64,000 nt of DNA from Fodinibacter sp038330415 (GTDB lineage Bacteria > Actinomycetota > Actinomycetes > Actinomycetales > Dermatophilaceae), in assembly GCA_038330415.1 (NCBI GenBank), contig JBBQNZ010000002.1, positions 1-64,000 of the forward strand, in the 5' to 3' direction. Position numbers and translations under genes: made by a program. Every line of letters starts with the position of its first letter. Position 1 is the stretch's first letter. Below, piece by piece: positions 1 to 8,421 of the stretch. Under the pieces are notes generated by a model. The model saw nothing but the letters and a program-made list of their open reading frames with translations, did no database searches and was not told where the DNA came from.

Positions 1-1841
1 AGCGACGACCGGCCCACGACGACACGCAGCCGGTGGGTCCCGCCCCGGCGGCCGGCCCCACGCCACCAGCAGCCCGCGTCGTGGCACCGGCGCCGACACC
101 CGGGGCAGCGGCCGCCGGAACTGCGGCCGCCGTCGGCCCCCGGGAGATCCTGGTCCCGCCGCCGACCACGATCCTCCCGGCCCGTGTCGAGCAGCTCCAG
201 CTGTCGGGCGACATCACCTACACCCTGCCCGACCATGCCCTGCTGGCCCCCGGCGCCCCGCACAAGACCCGCAGCGCCGCCAACGACAAGGTGGTCGACT
301 CGCTGACGCAGGTCTTCGAGCAGTTCGAGATCGACGCCGCCGTCACCGGCTTCTCCCGCGGTCCCACGGTGACCCGCTACGAGGTCGAGCTCGGCCTCGG
401 CACCAAGGTCGAGCGGGTCACCGCTCTCTCCAAGAACATCGCGTACGCCGTCGCCTCCGCCGACGTGCGCATTCTCAGCCCGATCCCCGGCAAGTCGGCC
501 ATCGGCATCGAGATCCCCAACACCGACCGCGAGACCGTCTCGCTCGGCGACGTGCTGCGCAGCCAGGTGGCACGCAGCAACGAGCACCCGATGGTCATGG
601 GGGTCGGCAAGGACGTCGAGGGCGGCTACGTCATCGCCAACCTCGCCAAGATGCCGCACCTGCTCGTCGCCGGGGCGACCGGCGCGGGCAAGTCGTCGTT
701 CGTCAACTCGATGATCACCTCGATCCTGATGCGGGCCACGCCCGACGAGGTGCGGATGGTGCTCGTCGACCCGAAGCGGGTCGAGCTCACGGCCTACGAG
801 GGCATCCCGCACCTCATCACCCCGATCATCACCAACCCGAAGAAGGCCGCCGAGGCCCTTCAGTGGGTCGTGCGCGAGATGGACACCCGCTATGACGACC
901 TGGCCCACTACGGGTTCAAGCACGTCGACGAGTTCAACAAGGCGGTGCGGGCCGGCAAGATCAAGCCGCTGCCGGGCTCGGAGCGGGTCATCACGCCCTA
1001 CCCCTACCTGCTCATCGTCGTCGACGAGCTCGCCGACCTGATGATGGTCGCGCCCCGTGACGTCGAGGAGTCGATCGTCCGGATCACCCAGCTGGCCCGC
1101 GCGGCCGGCATCCACCTCGTGCTCGCGACCCAGCGGCCGAGCGTCGACGTGGTCACCGGCCTGATCAAGGCCAACGTGCCCAGCCGGATGGCGTTCGCGA
1201 CGTCCAGCGTCACCGACTCGCGCGTGGTGCTCGACCAGCCCGGGGCCGAGAAGCTCATCGGGCAGGGCGACGCGCTGTTCCTGCCCAGTGGTGTGAGCAA
1301 GCCGATGCGCGTGCAGGGCGCCTGGGTCACCGAGTCCGAGATCCACGCCGTCGTCAGGCACGTCACCGAGCAGCTCAAGCCCCGCTACCGCGACGACGTC
1401 ACCGTGGTCGCCGCCAAGAAGGTCGTCGAGGACGACATCGGCGACGACCTCGACCTGCTGCTGCAGGCCACCGAGCTCGTGGTCACGACGCAGTTCGGGT
1501 CGACGTCGATGCTGCAGCGCAAGCTGCGGGTCGGGTTCGCCAAGGCCGGCCGGCTGATGGACCTGCTCGAGTCGCGTGGGGTCGTCGGCCCGTCCGAGGG
1601 GTCCAAGGCCCGCGACGTGCTGGTGAAGCCCGACGACCTGCCGACCACGCTCGCGCTGCTGCGCGGCGAGGACGTGCCGACGGTGGTGACCGACACGTCG
1701 GTCGACGACACCTCGGAGGTGCCGAGGCTCGGCTCTGGCACCGACGCGGTGGCCGACGAGCTCGCGTCCTACCCGCAGGCCGTCGACCACGACGACGAGG
1801 AACCGGGCGAGGACGCCTGGGAGCTCACCGGGCACCGCTGA
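1..1841 (+). CDS. ftsK: DNA translocase FtsK (5' end missing)
   Basis: FtsK/SpoIIIE motor that pumps chromosomal DNA through the division septum. The reading frame is open to the left edge, so the N-terminal membrane part lies outside; 612 codons are visible. The low-complexity Pro/Ala linker comes first, then the motor with Walker A GATGAGKS at 672–695 and Walker B LLIVVDELADL near 1009–1040. The C-terminal winged-helix gamma domain, which reads DNA orientation sequences, covers about 1450–1640 (TTQFGSTSMLQRKLRVG). A GTG at 33 is an internal codon, not a start. An acidic tail ends the protein. Identification is firm; only the missing start is uncertain. Confidence 0.97.
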   Translation, partial: RRPAHDDTQPVGPAPAAGPTPPAARVVAPAPTPGAAAAGTAAAVGPREILVPPPTTILPARVEQLQLSGDITYTLPDHALLAPGAPHKTRSAANDKVVDSLTQVFEQFEIDAAVTGFSRGPTVTRYEVELGLGTKVERVTALSKNIAYAVASADVRILSPIPGKSAIGIEIPNTDRETVSLGDVLRSQVARSNEHPMVMGVGKDVEGGYVIANLAKMPHLLVAGATGAGKSSFVNSMITSILMRATPDEVRMVLVDPKRVELTAYEGIPHLITPIITNPKKAAEALQWVVREMDTRYDDLAHYGFKHVDEFNKAVRAGKIKPLPGSERVITPYPYLLIVVDELADLMMVAPRDVEESIVRITQLARAAGIHLVLATQRPSVDVVTGLIKANVPSRMAFATSSVTDSRVVLDQPGAEKLIGQGDALFLPSGVSKPMRVQGAWVTESEIHAVVRHVTEQLKPRYRDDVTVVAAKKVVEDDIGDDLDLLLQATELVVTTQFGSTSMLQRKLRVGFAKAGRLMDLLESRGVVGPSEGSKARDVLVKPDDLPTTLALLRGEDVPTVVTDTSVDDTSEVPRLGSGTDAVADELASYPQAVDHDDEEPGEDAWELTGHR

Positions 1842-1907
1842 CACCACCGGCACGCAGGTCAGCCCCCGGCGCGTGCACGGCGCTCTGTCTGGCGGCACCG
1901 TCGCCCC

Positions 1908-1913
1908 TATGGT
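1908..1913 (+). promoter_or_regulatory. -10 element, leaderless promoter of the channel-like gene
   Basis: TATGGT lies exactly 6 nt before the ATG at 1920. This TANNNT-N6-start arrangement recurs through the window. It favours ATG 1920 over the in-frame GTG at 1914, which would sit against the -10 box. Confidence 0.55.
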
Positions 1914-1919
1914 GTGGGC

Positions 1920-2624
1920 ATGCCGTTGTTGTGGGAAGAGCTGCGCGACCCCCCGTCGCGCTCGGCCCGGTGGCGGGCCACCCTGCGCAAGCAGCCGTCG
2001 GCCTTCCTGCTCGCGGTGCAGATCCTCGTGATCCTGCTGCTGCCGGCGCTGGAGTCCTCGGAGTGGGGCCGTGCCGTCATCTCGCTCCTCAGCCTGTCGG
2101 CGCTGATCACGGCGGTCTTCACGGTGCGCAGCACCCCGGCACTGACCTGGCTCTCGATCACCCTCGCCCTGCCGGCGGCGGCGTTCGAGGTGTGGAGCCT
2201 GTTCGACCACAGCCAGACGATCATCGCCCTGGCCCACACGGCCCTGGCCGTCTTCTACTTCTACACCGCGTACGCCCTCATCTCGTACATGTTCGAGGAC
2301 TCCTGGGTCACCAAGGACGAGCTGTTCGCGGTCGGCGCCTGCTTCACCGTGCTCGTCTTCGCCTTCGCCTACCTCTTCATGGCCGTCCAGGAGATCTACC
2401 CCGACTCCTTCACGTCCTTCTCCGGCCCGGGACGGCGCACCCTGCTGGAGCTGATCTACTACTCGGGCGCCAACCTCACCAGCGTCGGACTGTCCGACGT
2501 CGGGCCGATCCGGGCCCAGGCCCGGGCGCTCGGCACCGTGGAGCAGCTCGGCGGCGTCATGTACGTGGCCATGGTCATCTCGCGCCTCGTCGCGCTCACC
2601 GTCATCCGGGCCCGTCAGCAGTGA
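1920..2624 (+). CDS. Ion-channel-fold membrane protein with a non-canonical selectivity filter
   Basis: A 234-residue membrane protein. Hydrophobic segments appear near residues 27–45, 50–68, 72–90, 95–118, 130–155 and at the C-terminus, with a pore-loop-like region before the last helix. The ending (YYSGANLTSVGLSDVGP, then a helix with MYVAMVISRLVAL) aligns by eye with the P-loop and inner helix of bacterial two-TM potassium channels. Where those have TVGYGD, this has SVGLSD. It could be a channel of altered selectivity or a non-conducting relative. The start is chosen from the -10 box 6 nt upstream. The 3' end overlaps the convergent dipeptidase gene by 23 bp. Confidence 0.7.
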   Translation: MPLLWEELRDPPSRSARWRATLRKQPSAFLLAVQILVILLLPALESSEWGRAVISLLSLSALITAVFTVRSTPALTWLSITLALPAAAFEVWSLFDHSQTIIALAHTALAVFYFYTAYALISYMFEDSWVTKDELFAVGACFTVLVFAFAYLFMAVQEIYPDSFTSFSGPGRRTLLELIYYSGANLTSVGLSDVGPIRAQARALGTVEQLGGVMYVAMVISRLVALTVIRARQQ

Positions 2625-3807
2625 CGCCGTCCAGGTCTTCGATCCGGGCCAGGCTCGGGCCGCGGGTCAGGGCGACGTCGCGCGCGTGGCGTTCGGCCTC
2701 GCCGAGCACCCGCAGAGCGTTCCCACCGGCCAGGGCGGCCAGGTCGGCGTCGCTCCAGCCGCGGTCGGCCAGGGCGGCCAGCAGGCGTGGGTAGCCGCTG
2801 ACGTCATCGAGGCCGAGCGGCTGCACGTCGACGCCGTCGAAGTCGCCACCCAGCCCGATGTGCTCGCGCCCGGCCACCTCACGCACGTGCTCGCAGTGGG
2901 CGACCACGTCGTCGATCGTCGCCCTCGGCGCGGGGTGGCTTCGCCGGCGTTCGTCGACGAAGGCGTCGTAGGCGGGATCGTCGCGCCGGTCGACGCCGCC
3001 TTGCTCGGCGGCATCCCGGGTCTCCAGGTCCCAGTCGCGCACGGCGGGTGAGACGAACTTGGGCACGAAGGTGACCATGCAGGCCCCCCCGTTGTCGGCG
3101 AGGCGGGCCAGCACGTCATCCGGCACGTTGCGCGGGTGGTCGCACACGGCCCGGGCCGAGGAGTGCGAGAAGAGCACCGGCGCCTGCGCGACGTCCAGGG
3201 CGTCGTTCATGGTGTCGGCCGAGACGTGCGAGAGGTCGACGAGCATCCCCAGCCGGTTCATCTCGCGCACGACCTCGCGGCCGAACGGCGAGAGGCCGCC
3301 GAGCACCGGCTCGTCGGTGGCCGAGTCGGCCCACGGCACGTTGTCGTTGTGCGTGAGGGTGAGGTAGCGGACCCCGAGGGCGTGCAGCATCCGCAGCACG
3401 CCCAACGAGGAGTCGATGCTGTGGCCGCCCTCGGCCCCGATCAGGGAGGCGATCTGGCCGTGCGACCAGGCCCGTTCGACGTCGGCGCGGGTGGTCGCCA
3501 GGGCGAGGTCACCGGCATACCGCGCCGCCATGGCGTGCACGGCGTCGACCTGCTCCAAGGTCGCGGTCACCGCCGCGTCGCCCTGCAGGGTGGCAGGGAC
3601 GAAGACCGACCAGAACTGGGCCCCCACGCCCCCGGCCCGCAGGCGCGGCAGGTCGGTGTGCGTCGGGCAGTCGCTGCGCGAGATGTCGAGCCGGTCCCAG
3701 TCGTACCCGGCCCGCTCACGAGCCTCCCAGGGAAGGTCGTTGTGCCCGTCGACCACCGGGTGCTCGGCGAGGAGGTCGCGGATCCGGGCCGAGGTGTCCG
3801 AGAGCAT
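2602..3807 (-). CDS. Membrane dipeptidase, peptidase family M19
   Basis: A 401-residue zinc dipeptidase of the renal dipeptidase family, which cleaves dipeptides and in bacteria is often linked to D-amino-acid or cell-wall peptides. Metal ligands visible are H22 and D24 (DGHND), the bridging E126 (GAEGGHSID), and later histidines in DLSHVS and FSHSS. No signal peptide or membrane anchor is seen, so it is probably cytosolic despite the family name. ATG 3807 is chosen because a TAGGGT box lies 7 nt upstream and the fold begins just after; the frame stays open a further 15 codons upstream. It is divergent from rimO. Confidence 0.9.
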   Translation of the reverse strand: MLSDTSARIRDLLAEHPVVDGHNDLPWEARERAGYDWDRLDISRSDCPTHTDLPRLRAGGVGAQFWSVFVPATLQGDAAVTATLEQVDAVHAMAARYAGDLALATTRADVERAWSHGQIASLIGAEGGHSIDSSLGVLRMLHALGVRYLTLTHNDNVPWADSATDEPVLGGLSPFGREVVREMNRLGMLVDLSHVSADTMNDALDVAQAPVLFSHSSARAVCDHPRNVPDDVLARLADNGGACMVTFVPKFVSPAVRDWDLETRDAAEQGGVDRRDDPAYDAFVDERRRSHPAPRATIDDVVAHCEHVREVAGREHIGLGGDFDGVDVQPLGLDDVSGYPRLLAALADRGWSDADLAALAGGNALRVLGEAERHARDVALTRGPSLARIEDLDGVTADGPG

Positions 3808-3814
3808 GCGCGTG

Positions 3815-3820
3815 ACCCTA
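3815..3820 (-). promoter_or_regulatory. -10 element, leaderless promoter of the M19 dipeptidase
   Basis: TAGGGT on the minus strand, 7 nt before ATG 3807. It faces away from the rimO -10 box at 3854–3859, forming a compact divergent promoter pair. Confidence 0.55.
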
Positions 3821-3853
3821 CTCGGACTGCGCGAGGGCGAGCCGGGACGCAAC

Positions 3854-3859
3854 TAGAGT
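3854..3859 (+). promoter_or_regulatory. -10 element, leaderless promoter of rimO
   Basis: TAGAGT, 6 nt before ATG 3866, with no Shine-Dalgarno sequence in between. Confidence 0.55.
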
Positions 3860-3865
3860 GGCAGC

Positions 3866-5290
3866 ATGGCGTCCTCCTCGAGCCGCGGCAGCGTCGCGCT
3901 GGTCACCCTCGGGTGCACCCGCAACGAGGTCGACTCCGAGGAGCTCGCGGGCCGCCTCGCCGCCGAGGGCTGGACCCTGGTGGAGGATGCCGCCGACGCC
4001 GACGTCGCCGTGGTGAACACCTGCGGGTTCGTCGAGCAGGCCAAGAAGGACTCCATCGACACCCTCCTCGAGGCGGCCGACCTCAAGCAGACCGGCCGCA
4101 CCAAGGCGGTCGTGGCCGTCGGCTGCCTGGCCGAGCGCTACGGCCAGACCCTCGCCGACGAGCTGCCCGATGCCGACGCGGTGCTCGGCTTCGACTCCTA
4201 CCGCGACATGTCGAGTCACCTCACCGCCATCCTCGGTGGCGCCCGGCCGGCATCCCACGTGCCCTCCGACCGGCGCATGCTGCTGCCGTTGTCGCCCGTC
4301 GACCGCTCGGATGCCGCGGGCGGCGTGGCGCTGCCCGGCCACGGAGACGGCGAGCAGTTCGTGCGCTCGCGGCTCGACGCGCGGCCGTGGGCGCCGCTGA
4401 AGATCGCCAGCGGCTGCGACCGGCGGTGCTCGTTCTGCGCGATCCCGATGTTCCGCGGGTCGTTCGTCTCGCGCCGGCCCACCGACGTCATCGCCGAGGC
4501 GCGCTGGCTGGGGCAGCAGGGCGTGCGCGAGCTGTTCCTGGTGTCGGAGAACTCGACGTCCTACGGCAAGGACCTCGGCGACCTGGCCCTGCTCGAGAAG
4601 CTGCTGCCCGAGCTGACCGCCGTCGAGGGCGTCGATCGGGTGCGGGTGTCCTACCTGCAGCCCGCAGAGGTGCGGCCGGGCCTGCTCGAGGCGATGGCGG
4701 CGGTGCCCGGCGTGATGCCGTGGTACGACCTGTCCTTCCAGCACGCCTCGCCGACCGTGCTGCGCCGGATGCGCCGGTTCGGGGGCACCGAGCCGTTCCT
4801 CGAGCTCATCGACCGGGTGCGGGCCCGGGAGCCGTTGGCCGGGGTGCGCAGCAACGTCATCGTCGGGTTCCCCGGCGAGACCGAGGCCGACGTCGACGAG
4901 CTCGAGCGCTTCCTCGTGGCTGCCCGGCTCGACGTGGTCGGTGTCTTCGGCTACTCCGACGAGGACGGCACCGAGGCCGAGGACCTCGACGGCAAGCTGC
5001 CGGACGACGTGATCGCCGAGCGGGTCGAGCGGCTCACCGGCCTCGTCGAGGAGCTCACCACGCAGCGGGCGCTCGAGCGGGTGGGGGAGCGGGTCGTGGT
5101 GCTCGTCGAGGAGCACGACGACGACGACCCGACGGTGGCCGTCGGTCGGGCCGAGCACCAGGGCCCCGACGTCGACGGGGTGTGCCTGCTGCGCGCCGGT
5201 GCCGGCGGCGTGCTGCCGGTCGTGGGCTCGTTCGTCGAGGGCGTCGTCGCCGACTCGGTGGGTGTCGACCTGGTCGTGGAGACCCGATGA
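3866..5290 (+). CDS. rimO: Ribosomal protein S12 methylthiotransferase RimO
   Basis: Radical SAM enzyme that methylthiolates the conserved aspartate of ribosomal protein S12. The N-terminal methylthiotransferase domain has three cysteines binding the auxiliary cluster (TLGCTRN, NTCGFV, VGCLAERY). The radical SAM site is CDRRCSFC (CxxxCxxC), followed by the family segment ending in a TRAM domain. The 474-residue length is normal. The RimO rather than MiaB assignment rests on the KIASGCDRRCSFC context and on a clear MiaB elsewhere in the window. Its stop overlaps the pgsA start as ATGA, so rimO–pgsA–cinA is a translationally coupled block. Confidence 0.95.
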   Translation: MASSSSRGSVALVTLGCTRNEVDSEELAGRLAAEGWTLVEDAADADVAVVNTCGFVEQAKKDSIDTLLEAADLKQTGRTKAVVAVGCLAERYGQTLADELPDADAVLGFDSYRDMSSHLTAILGGARPASHVPSDRRMLLPLSPVDRSDAAGGVALPGHGDGEQFVRSRLDARPWAPLKIASGCDRRCSFCAIPMFRGSFVSRRPTDVIAEARWLGQQGVRELFLVSENSTSYGKDLGDLALLEKLLPELTAVEGVDRVRVSYLQPAEVRPGLLEAMAAVPGVMPWYDLSFQHASPTVLRRMRRFGGTEPFLELIDRVRAREPLAGVRSNVIVGFPGETEADVDELERFLVAARLDVVGVFGYSDEDGTEAEDLDGKLPDDVIAERVERLTGLVEELTTQRALERVGERVVVLVEEHDDDDPTVAVGRAEHQGPDVDGVCLLRAGAGGVLPVVGSFVEGVVADSVGVDLVVETR

Positions 5291-6042
5291 GCGACAAGCC
5301 CCTGCGCCCGGTGCGCCCCGGCCCGCTCGCCGAGGGACGCGCCACCGACCCGTACCGCGTCGGGGTCGACCCCGCCAGCCCCGCCGTGCCGGCCACCGGC
5401 CCGAGTGTGTGGAACATCGCGAACTACCTCACCATGCTGCGGCTGCTCCTCGTGCCGGTGTTCGGGTGGCTGCTGCTCGTCGACGACGGGCTGTCAGCCA
5501 CCTACCGCTGGCTCGCCCTGGGGGTGTTCACCGTGGCCATGATCACCGACCGGATCGACGGCGACCTCGCCCGCAGCCGGGGACTGGTGACCAACTTCGG
5601 CAAGGTCGTCGACCCGATCGCCGACAAGGCGCTGGTCACGATGGCCCTGGTCGGGCTGTCGATGATCGGCGAGGTCTGGTGGTGGGTCACCATCGTGGTC
5701 CTGGTGCGCGAGTGGGGCATCACCGCGGTGCGCTTCTGGGTCATCCGGCACGGCGTGATGGCCGCCGGTCGCGGTGGCAAGGTCAAGACCCTGCTGCAGA
5801 CCCTGGGCATCGGCCTGTTCGTGATCCCGCGCTGGACCCTGCCGTTCCCCGAGCTGTGGGAGTGGGTCGCCTCGATCGTGCTCGGCGCGGCGGTCGTCGT
5901 CACGGTGGTGACCGGCATCGACTACCTGCACCAGGCGATCCGGCTGCGACGCACCAGCGAACGGGCGGTGCGCAAGCGGGCCGAGCGAGCGGCGCGGGCC
6001 GAGCGGGCCGCGGCGGCCAGGACCCAGCCCCCCACGCCGTGA
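5287..6042 (+). CDS. pgsA: CDP-diacylglycerol–glycerol-3-phosphate 3-phosphatidyltransferase
   Basis: Integral membrane enzyme making phosphatidylglycerophosphate, the first step to phosphatidylglycerol and cardiolipin. The complete CDP-alcohol phosphotransferase motif D-x2-DG-x2-AR-x8-G-x3-D-x3-D is present, beginning DRIDGDLARSRG. About five to six membrane helices are visible over 251 residues, with a cytosolic, Arg/Ala-rich C-terminal tail. ATG 5287 overlaps the rimO stop by 4 bp (ATGA). The stop in turn overlaps the cinA start as GTGA. The rimO–pgsA–cinA order is familiar in Actinobacteria. Confidence 0.93.
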   Translation: MSDKPLRPVRPGPLAEGRATDPYRVGVDPASPAVPATGPSVWNIANYLTMLRLLLVPVFGWLLLVDDGLSATYRWLALGVFTVAMITDRIDGDLARSRGLVTNFGKVVDPIADKALVTMALVGLSMIGEVWWWVTIVVLVREWGITAVRFWVIRHGVMAAGRGGKVKTLLQTLGIGLFVIPRWTLPFPELWEWVASIVLGAAVVVTVVTGIDYLHQAIRLRRTSERAVRKRAERAARAERAAAARTQPPTP

Positions 6043-6569
6043 GCCGCGCCCCGGTGCCGTCGGATGCCGGGCCGCTCGCCGCGCGCCTCGTGCCAGAGCT
6101 CGTCGAGCGCGGCCTGACCGTCGGCACCGCGGAGTCGCTGACCGGTGGCCTGGTCTGCGCGGCGCTGACCAGCGTGCCGGGGGCGTCGGCCGTCGTGCGG
6201 GGCGGGGTCGTGGCCTACGCGAGCGAGGTCAAGGCGCAGGTGCTCGGCGTCGACCGGGACCTGCTGTCCCGTGAGGGCGCGGTGTGCGAGCCGGTGGCGG
6301 CCCAGCTGGCCACCGGCATCCGGGCGGTGCTGGGCTGCGCGGTGGGGCTGTCGACGACCGGGGTGGCCGGCCCCGACCCCGCTGACGGGCAGCCGGTGGG
6401 CACGGTGTTCGTGGGCGCCAGCGGACCCTGGGGAATCGTCGTCGAACGGCTGGCGTTGACCGGCGACCGGGAGGAGATCCGGGCGGCCAGCGTGCTGGCC
6501 GTGCTGACCCTCCTGGAACGGGCTCTGGAGAACCTCCGCGACGGTGTGGGAACCTCGGGGTACCGTTGA
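6039..6569 (+). CDS. CinA C-terminal domain protein (nicotinamide-nucleotide amidase, PncC type)
   Basis: Stand-alone 176-residue CinA/PncC domain that deamidates nicotinamide mononucleotide in NAD recycling. Signature segments are GTAESLTGG near the N-terminus and STTGVAGPD in the middle. The N-terminal MoaB-like half of full CinA is absent, as is usual for the actinobacterial form. GTG 6039 is chosen because it overlaps the pgsA stop (GTGA) and is followed directly by the conserved domain. Function is inferred from the family; the common name cinA reflects competence-induced homologues and should not be read as a competence role here. Confidence 0.9.
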   Translation: MSRAPVPSDAGPLAARLVPELVERGLTVGTAESLTGGLVCAALTSVPGASAVVRGGVVAYASEVKAQVLGVDRDLLSREGAVCEPVAAQLATGIRAVLGCAVGLSTTGVAGPDPADGQPVGTVFVGASGPWGIVVERLALTGDREEIRAASVLAVLTLLERALENLRDGVGTSGYR

Positions 6570-6617
6570 CGTGGCGGATCGACCGATGGTCCGCATCCAT
6601 GAAGGAGAGGAGGCACC

Positions 6618-6923
6618 GTGATCCTGCTTCGGCACGAGCTGGGCGAGGTCCTGCGCGAGATCCGCCAGGACCAGGGCCGCACGCTGCGCGACGTCGCGTC
6701 GTCCTCCGCTGTCTCCCTCGGTTACCTCAGTGAGCTCGAGCGCGGCACCAAGGAGGCATCCTCCGAGCTGCTCGCCTCCGTGTGCACCGGTCTGGGGCTG
6801 AGCCTGTCCGAGGTGCTCGAGCTCGTGCGCGAGCGCGTCGAGCGCATCGAGACCCTCTCCGCCCCCGTCTCGCTGCCCGTCGGGCACGCGCTGTCCGACA
6901 CCGTGTCGGCGTCGGCGGCGTAG
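6618..6923 (+). CDS. clgR: ClgR-like XRE-family transcriptional regulator
   Basis: A 101-residue protein with a Cro/C1-type helix-turn-helix over residues 5–65 (LREIRQDQGRTLRDVA, then GYLSELERGTKEAS). ClgR activates clp protease and chaperone genes in Actinobacteria and typically sits just after cinA, as here. The GTG start has a strong Shine-Dalgarno (AAGGAGAGGAGG), unlike the many leaderless neighbours, so it is probably transcribed from its own promoter in the 48-bp gap. A short C-terminal tail ending in alanines resembles ClgR tails that are Clp degradation signals; that point is inference. Confidence 0.87.
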   Translation: MILLRHELGEVLREIRQDQGRTLRDVASSSAVSLGYLSELERGTKEASSELLASVCTGLGLSLSEVLELVRERVERIETLSAPVSLPVGHALSDTVSASAA

Positions 6924-6933
6924 CCCGCTCGTC

Positions 6934-6972
6934 GTAGCGCGCCGCCCGCTAGGCGTAGCGCCGCCGCCCGCT
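6934..6972. repeat. Short direct repeat between clgR and nei
   Basis: Two 17–18-bp copies (6934–6950 and 6955–6972), differing by one base gap, separated by 4 bp. The nei stop codon (6949–6951) lies at the repeat edge, so the end of Nei2 may be a small tandem duplication. Confidence 0.4.
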
Positions 6973-7803
6973 GCCCAGTGGGCGCTGCGGCCGGCCGTCG
7001 TCGGTGGGGGCCAACCCGCCCTGGCAGGTGGGGCACGAGAACATCGTGCGCTGGCGCGGCGCGTCGCCGGTGTTCGCGACCCGCACCGTGTCGCCACAGC
7101 GACGGCACGGCCGGCCCGACCGCGCGTGCACGTAGGCCTCCTCGCCGGAACGGTGGATGCCGGTGCTCGCCTGCCACCCGGTGCGGCGCGCGGTGTCCAT
7201 CAGCCGGTGCAGCCGGGTCAGCAGCGTGGTGACCCGCTCGGGGTCGAGGTCGCGCGCCGGGGCCCAGGGCGGCACGCGCTCGAGGAACAGGATCTCGCTG
7301 GCCCAGAAGGTGCCCACCCCGGCCAGCACCCGCTGGTCGAGCAGGGTGTCGCCGACGAACCGATCGGATGCCGTGACGCGCGCCGCCGCGACTGCGGCAT
7401 CCCAGTCGGGGCCGAGCACGTCGGGGCCCAGGTGGCCGACCAGGTCGCCCTCGCGGGCGGTCGGCACGAGGTCGAGCATGCCCAGGCGCAGGCCGAACGC
7501 CGACCAGGTGTCGGTGAGCACCGCCGCACGCAGGTCCTGGCGGCGCAGCACCCGCTCCGTGCGTTCACCCGGGTGCTCGACCCGCCACTGGCCCTCCATC
7601 CGCAGGTGGGTGTGCAGGGTGGCGCCGGTGTCGAAGCGGTGCAGCAGGTGCTTGCCGCGTGCGACGACCTCGAGGGTGCGTGACCCCGACAGGTCGACGT
7701 CGGGCACCGACGGCCAGCGCAGCTCGGCCCGCTCGACCACGGCGTCGCGCAGAGCGGCGTCGAGCCGGTCGGCGGTGCGGTGCACGGTGTCACCCTCGGG
7801 CAC
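6949..7803 (-). CDS. nei2: Endonuclease VIII-type DNA glycosylase (Nei2/Fpg family)
   Basis: Base-excision repair glycosylase/AP lyase that removes oxidised bases. After the GTG start the protein reads PEGDT, placing the catalytic proline at the processed N-terminus and glutamate at position 3. The C-terminal zinc finger has two CxxC pairs (CRRCGDTVR and CPTCQ). It is 284 residues, the normal size, and most like mycobacterial Nei2. The start lies inside the 3' end of the padR gene (14-bp overlap), so the two are co-translated. The last residues fall in a small direct repeat. Confidence 0.9.
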   Translation of the reverse strand: MPEGDTVHRTADRLDAALRDAVVERAELRWPSVPDVDLSGSRTLEVVARGKHLLHRFDTGATLHTHLRMEGQWRVEHPGERTERVLRRQDLRAAVLTDTWSAFGLRLGMLDLVPTAREGDLVGHLGPDVLGPDWDAAVAAARVTASDRFVGDTLLDQRVLAGVGTFWASEILFLERVPPWAPARDLDPERVTTLLTRLHRLMDTARRTGWQASTGIHRSGEEAYVHARSGRPCRRCGDTVRVANTGDAPRQRTMFSCPTCQGGLAPTDDGRPQRPLGSGRRRYA

Positions 7804-8380
7804 GGGGCGCCTCTTCCCGCTCGTCGGGTGTGCCGACGGCCTCCGGGTCAGCGAGCGACCCGAGCGCCTCGAGCGACTCCTGCGCCCAGGCGAGCTGTGC
7901 GCGGGCCATGTGCTCGCCGAACGACAGGGTGATGGTGCGCAGCGCCTGCTCGCGGCTCGGGTCGTCGTCCAGCGTGTCGCGGACGGCGGTGTACTCGCCG
8001 AGGGCGCGCTGCGCGCCGTCGCGGGCCTGCTCGAGCAGCGATTCCGGCACGCCGGCGGGCAGGTGGCTGCCGAAGAACAGCCGCAGCAGCAGCCCGTTGC
8101 GGGCAGGCGGGGTGTCGTGCGGCTCCTCGAGCAACGCCCGCAGCCGTTGCGCACCAGTAGGCGTGATCTCGACCACCGTGCCGGAGGTGCGGCCCGGGCC
8201 GGTGCGGCGCACCTGGCCCGACGCCTCGAGGGTGGCCAGGCACGGGTAGATCTGACCGAAGCTCTCGTGCCAGAAGTGCCCGAGCACCTCGGTGATGGCC
8301 CGACGCAGCTGGTAGCCGCTCATCGGGCCGGTGGACAGGGCGCCCAGCACGGCGAGCTCGGTCTGCGAACGTCTGGCCAT
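7790..8380 (-). CDS. PadR-family transcriptional regulator
   Basis: A 196-residue PadR regulator. The N-terminal winged helix covers about residues 8–80 (LAVLGALSTGPMSGYQLRR, then GQIYPCLATLEASG), followed by a long helical dimerisation region (Vir_C-like). PadR proteins are usually ligand-sensing repressors of neighbouring membrane or efflux genes. A perfect 19-bp palindrome (8403–8421) lies just upstream of its own promoter and at the start of the divergent membrane gene, the expected place for its operator. ATG 8380 has TAGCAT 6 nt upstream. It is co-transcribed with nei2, an unusual partner. Confidence 0.88.
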   Translation of the reverse strand: MARRSQTELAVLGALSTGPMSGYQLRRAITEVLGHFWHESFGQIYPCLATLEASGQVRRTGPGRTSGTVVEITPTGAQRLRALLEEPHDTPPARNGLLLRLFFGSHLPAGVPESLLEQARDGAQRALGEYTAVRDTLDDDPSREQALRTITLSFGEHMARAQLAWAQESLEALGSLADPEAVGTPDEREEAPRARG

Positions 8381-8386
8381 CAGCCG

Positions 8387-8392
8387 ATGCTA
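8387..8392 (-). promoter_or_regulatory. -10 element, leaderless promoter of padR
   Basis: TAGCAT on the minus strand, 6 nt before ATG 8380. The palindrome at 8403–8421 falls in the -35 region of this promoter. Confidence 0.55.
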
Positions 8393-8402
8393 TCTGGTAG
8401 AA

Positions 8403-8421
8403 ACATATCTGTGAGATATGT
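8403..8421. promoter_or_regulatory. Perfect palindrome, probable PadR operator
   Basis: ACATATCT-GTG-AGATATGT: perfect 8-bp arms with a 3-bp spacer, and an AT-rich island in very GC-rich DNA. PadR/LmrR sites typically carry ATGT/ACAT half sites. It lies between padR and the divergent membrane gene and overlaps the possible start codons of the latter. Confidence 0.7.

Noticed and set aside
1914..1919. GTG 1914 as start of the channel-like gene
   Set aside because: It abuts the TATGGT -10 box, leaving no room for transcription initiation; ATG 1920 fits the recurring 6-nt spacing.
3136..5286. Very long open frame continuing upstream of pgsA (968 codons in total)
   Set aside because: It runs antisense to the dipeptidase and out of frame through rimO, with Arg/Pro/Gly-rich composition. 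Only its last 251 codons are pgsA.
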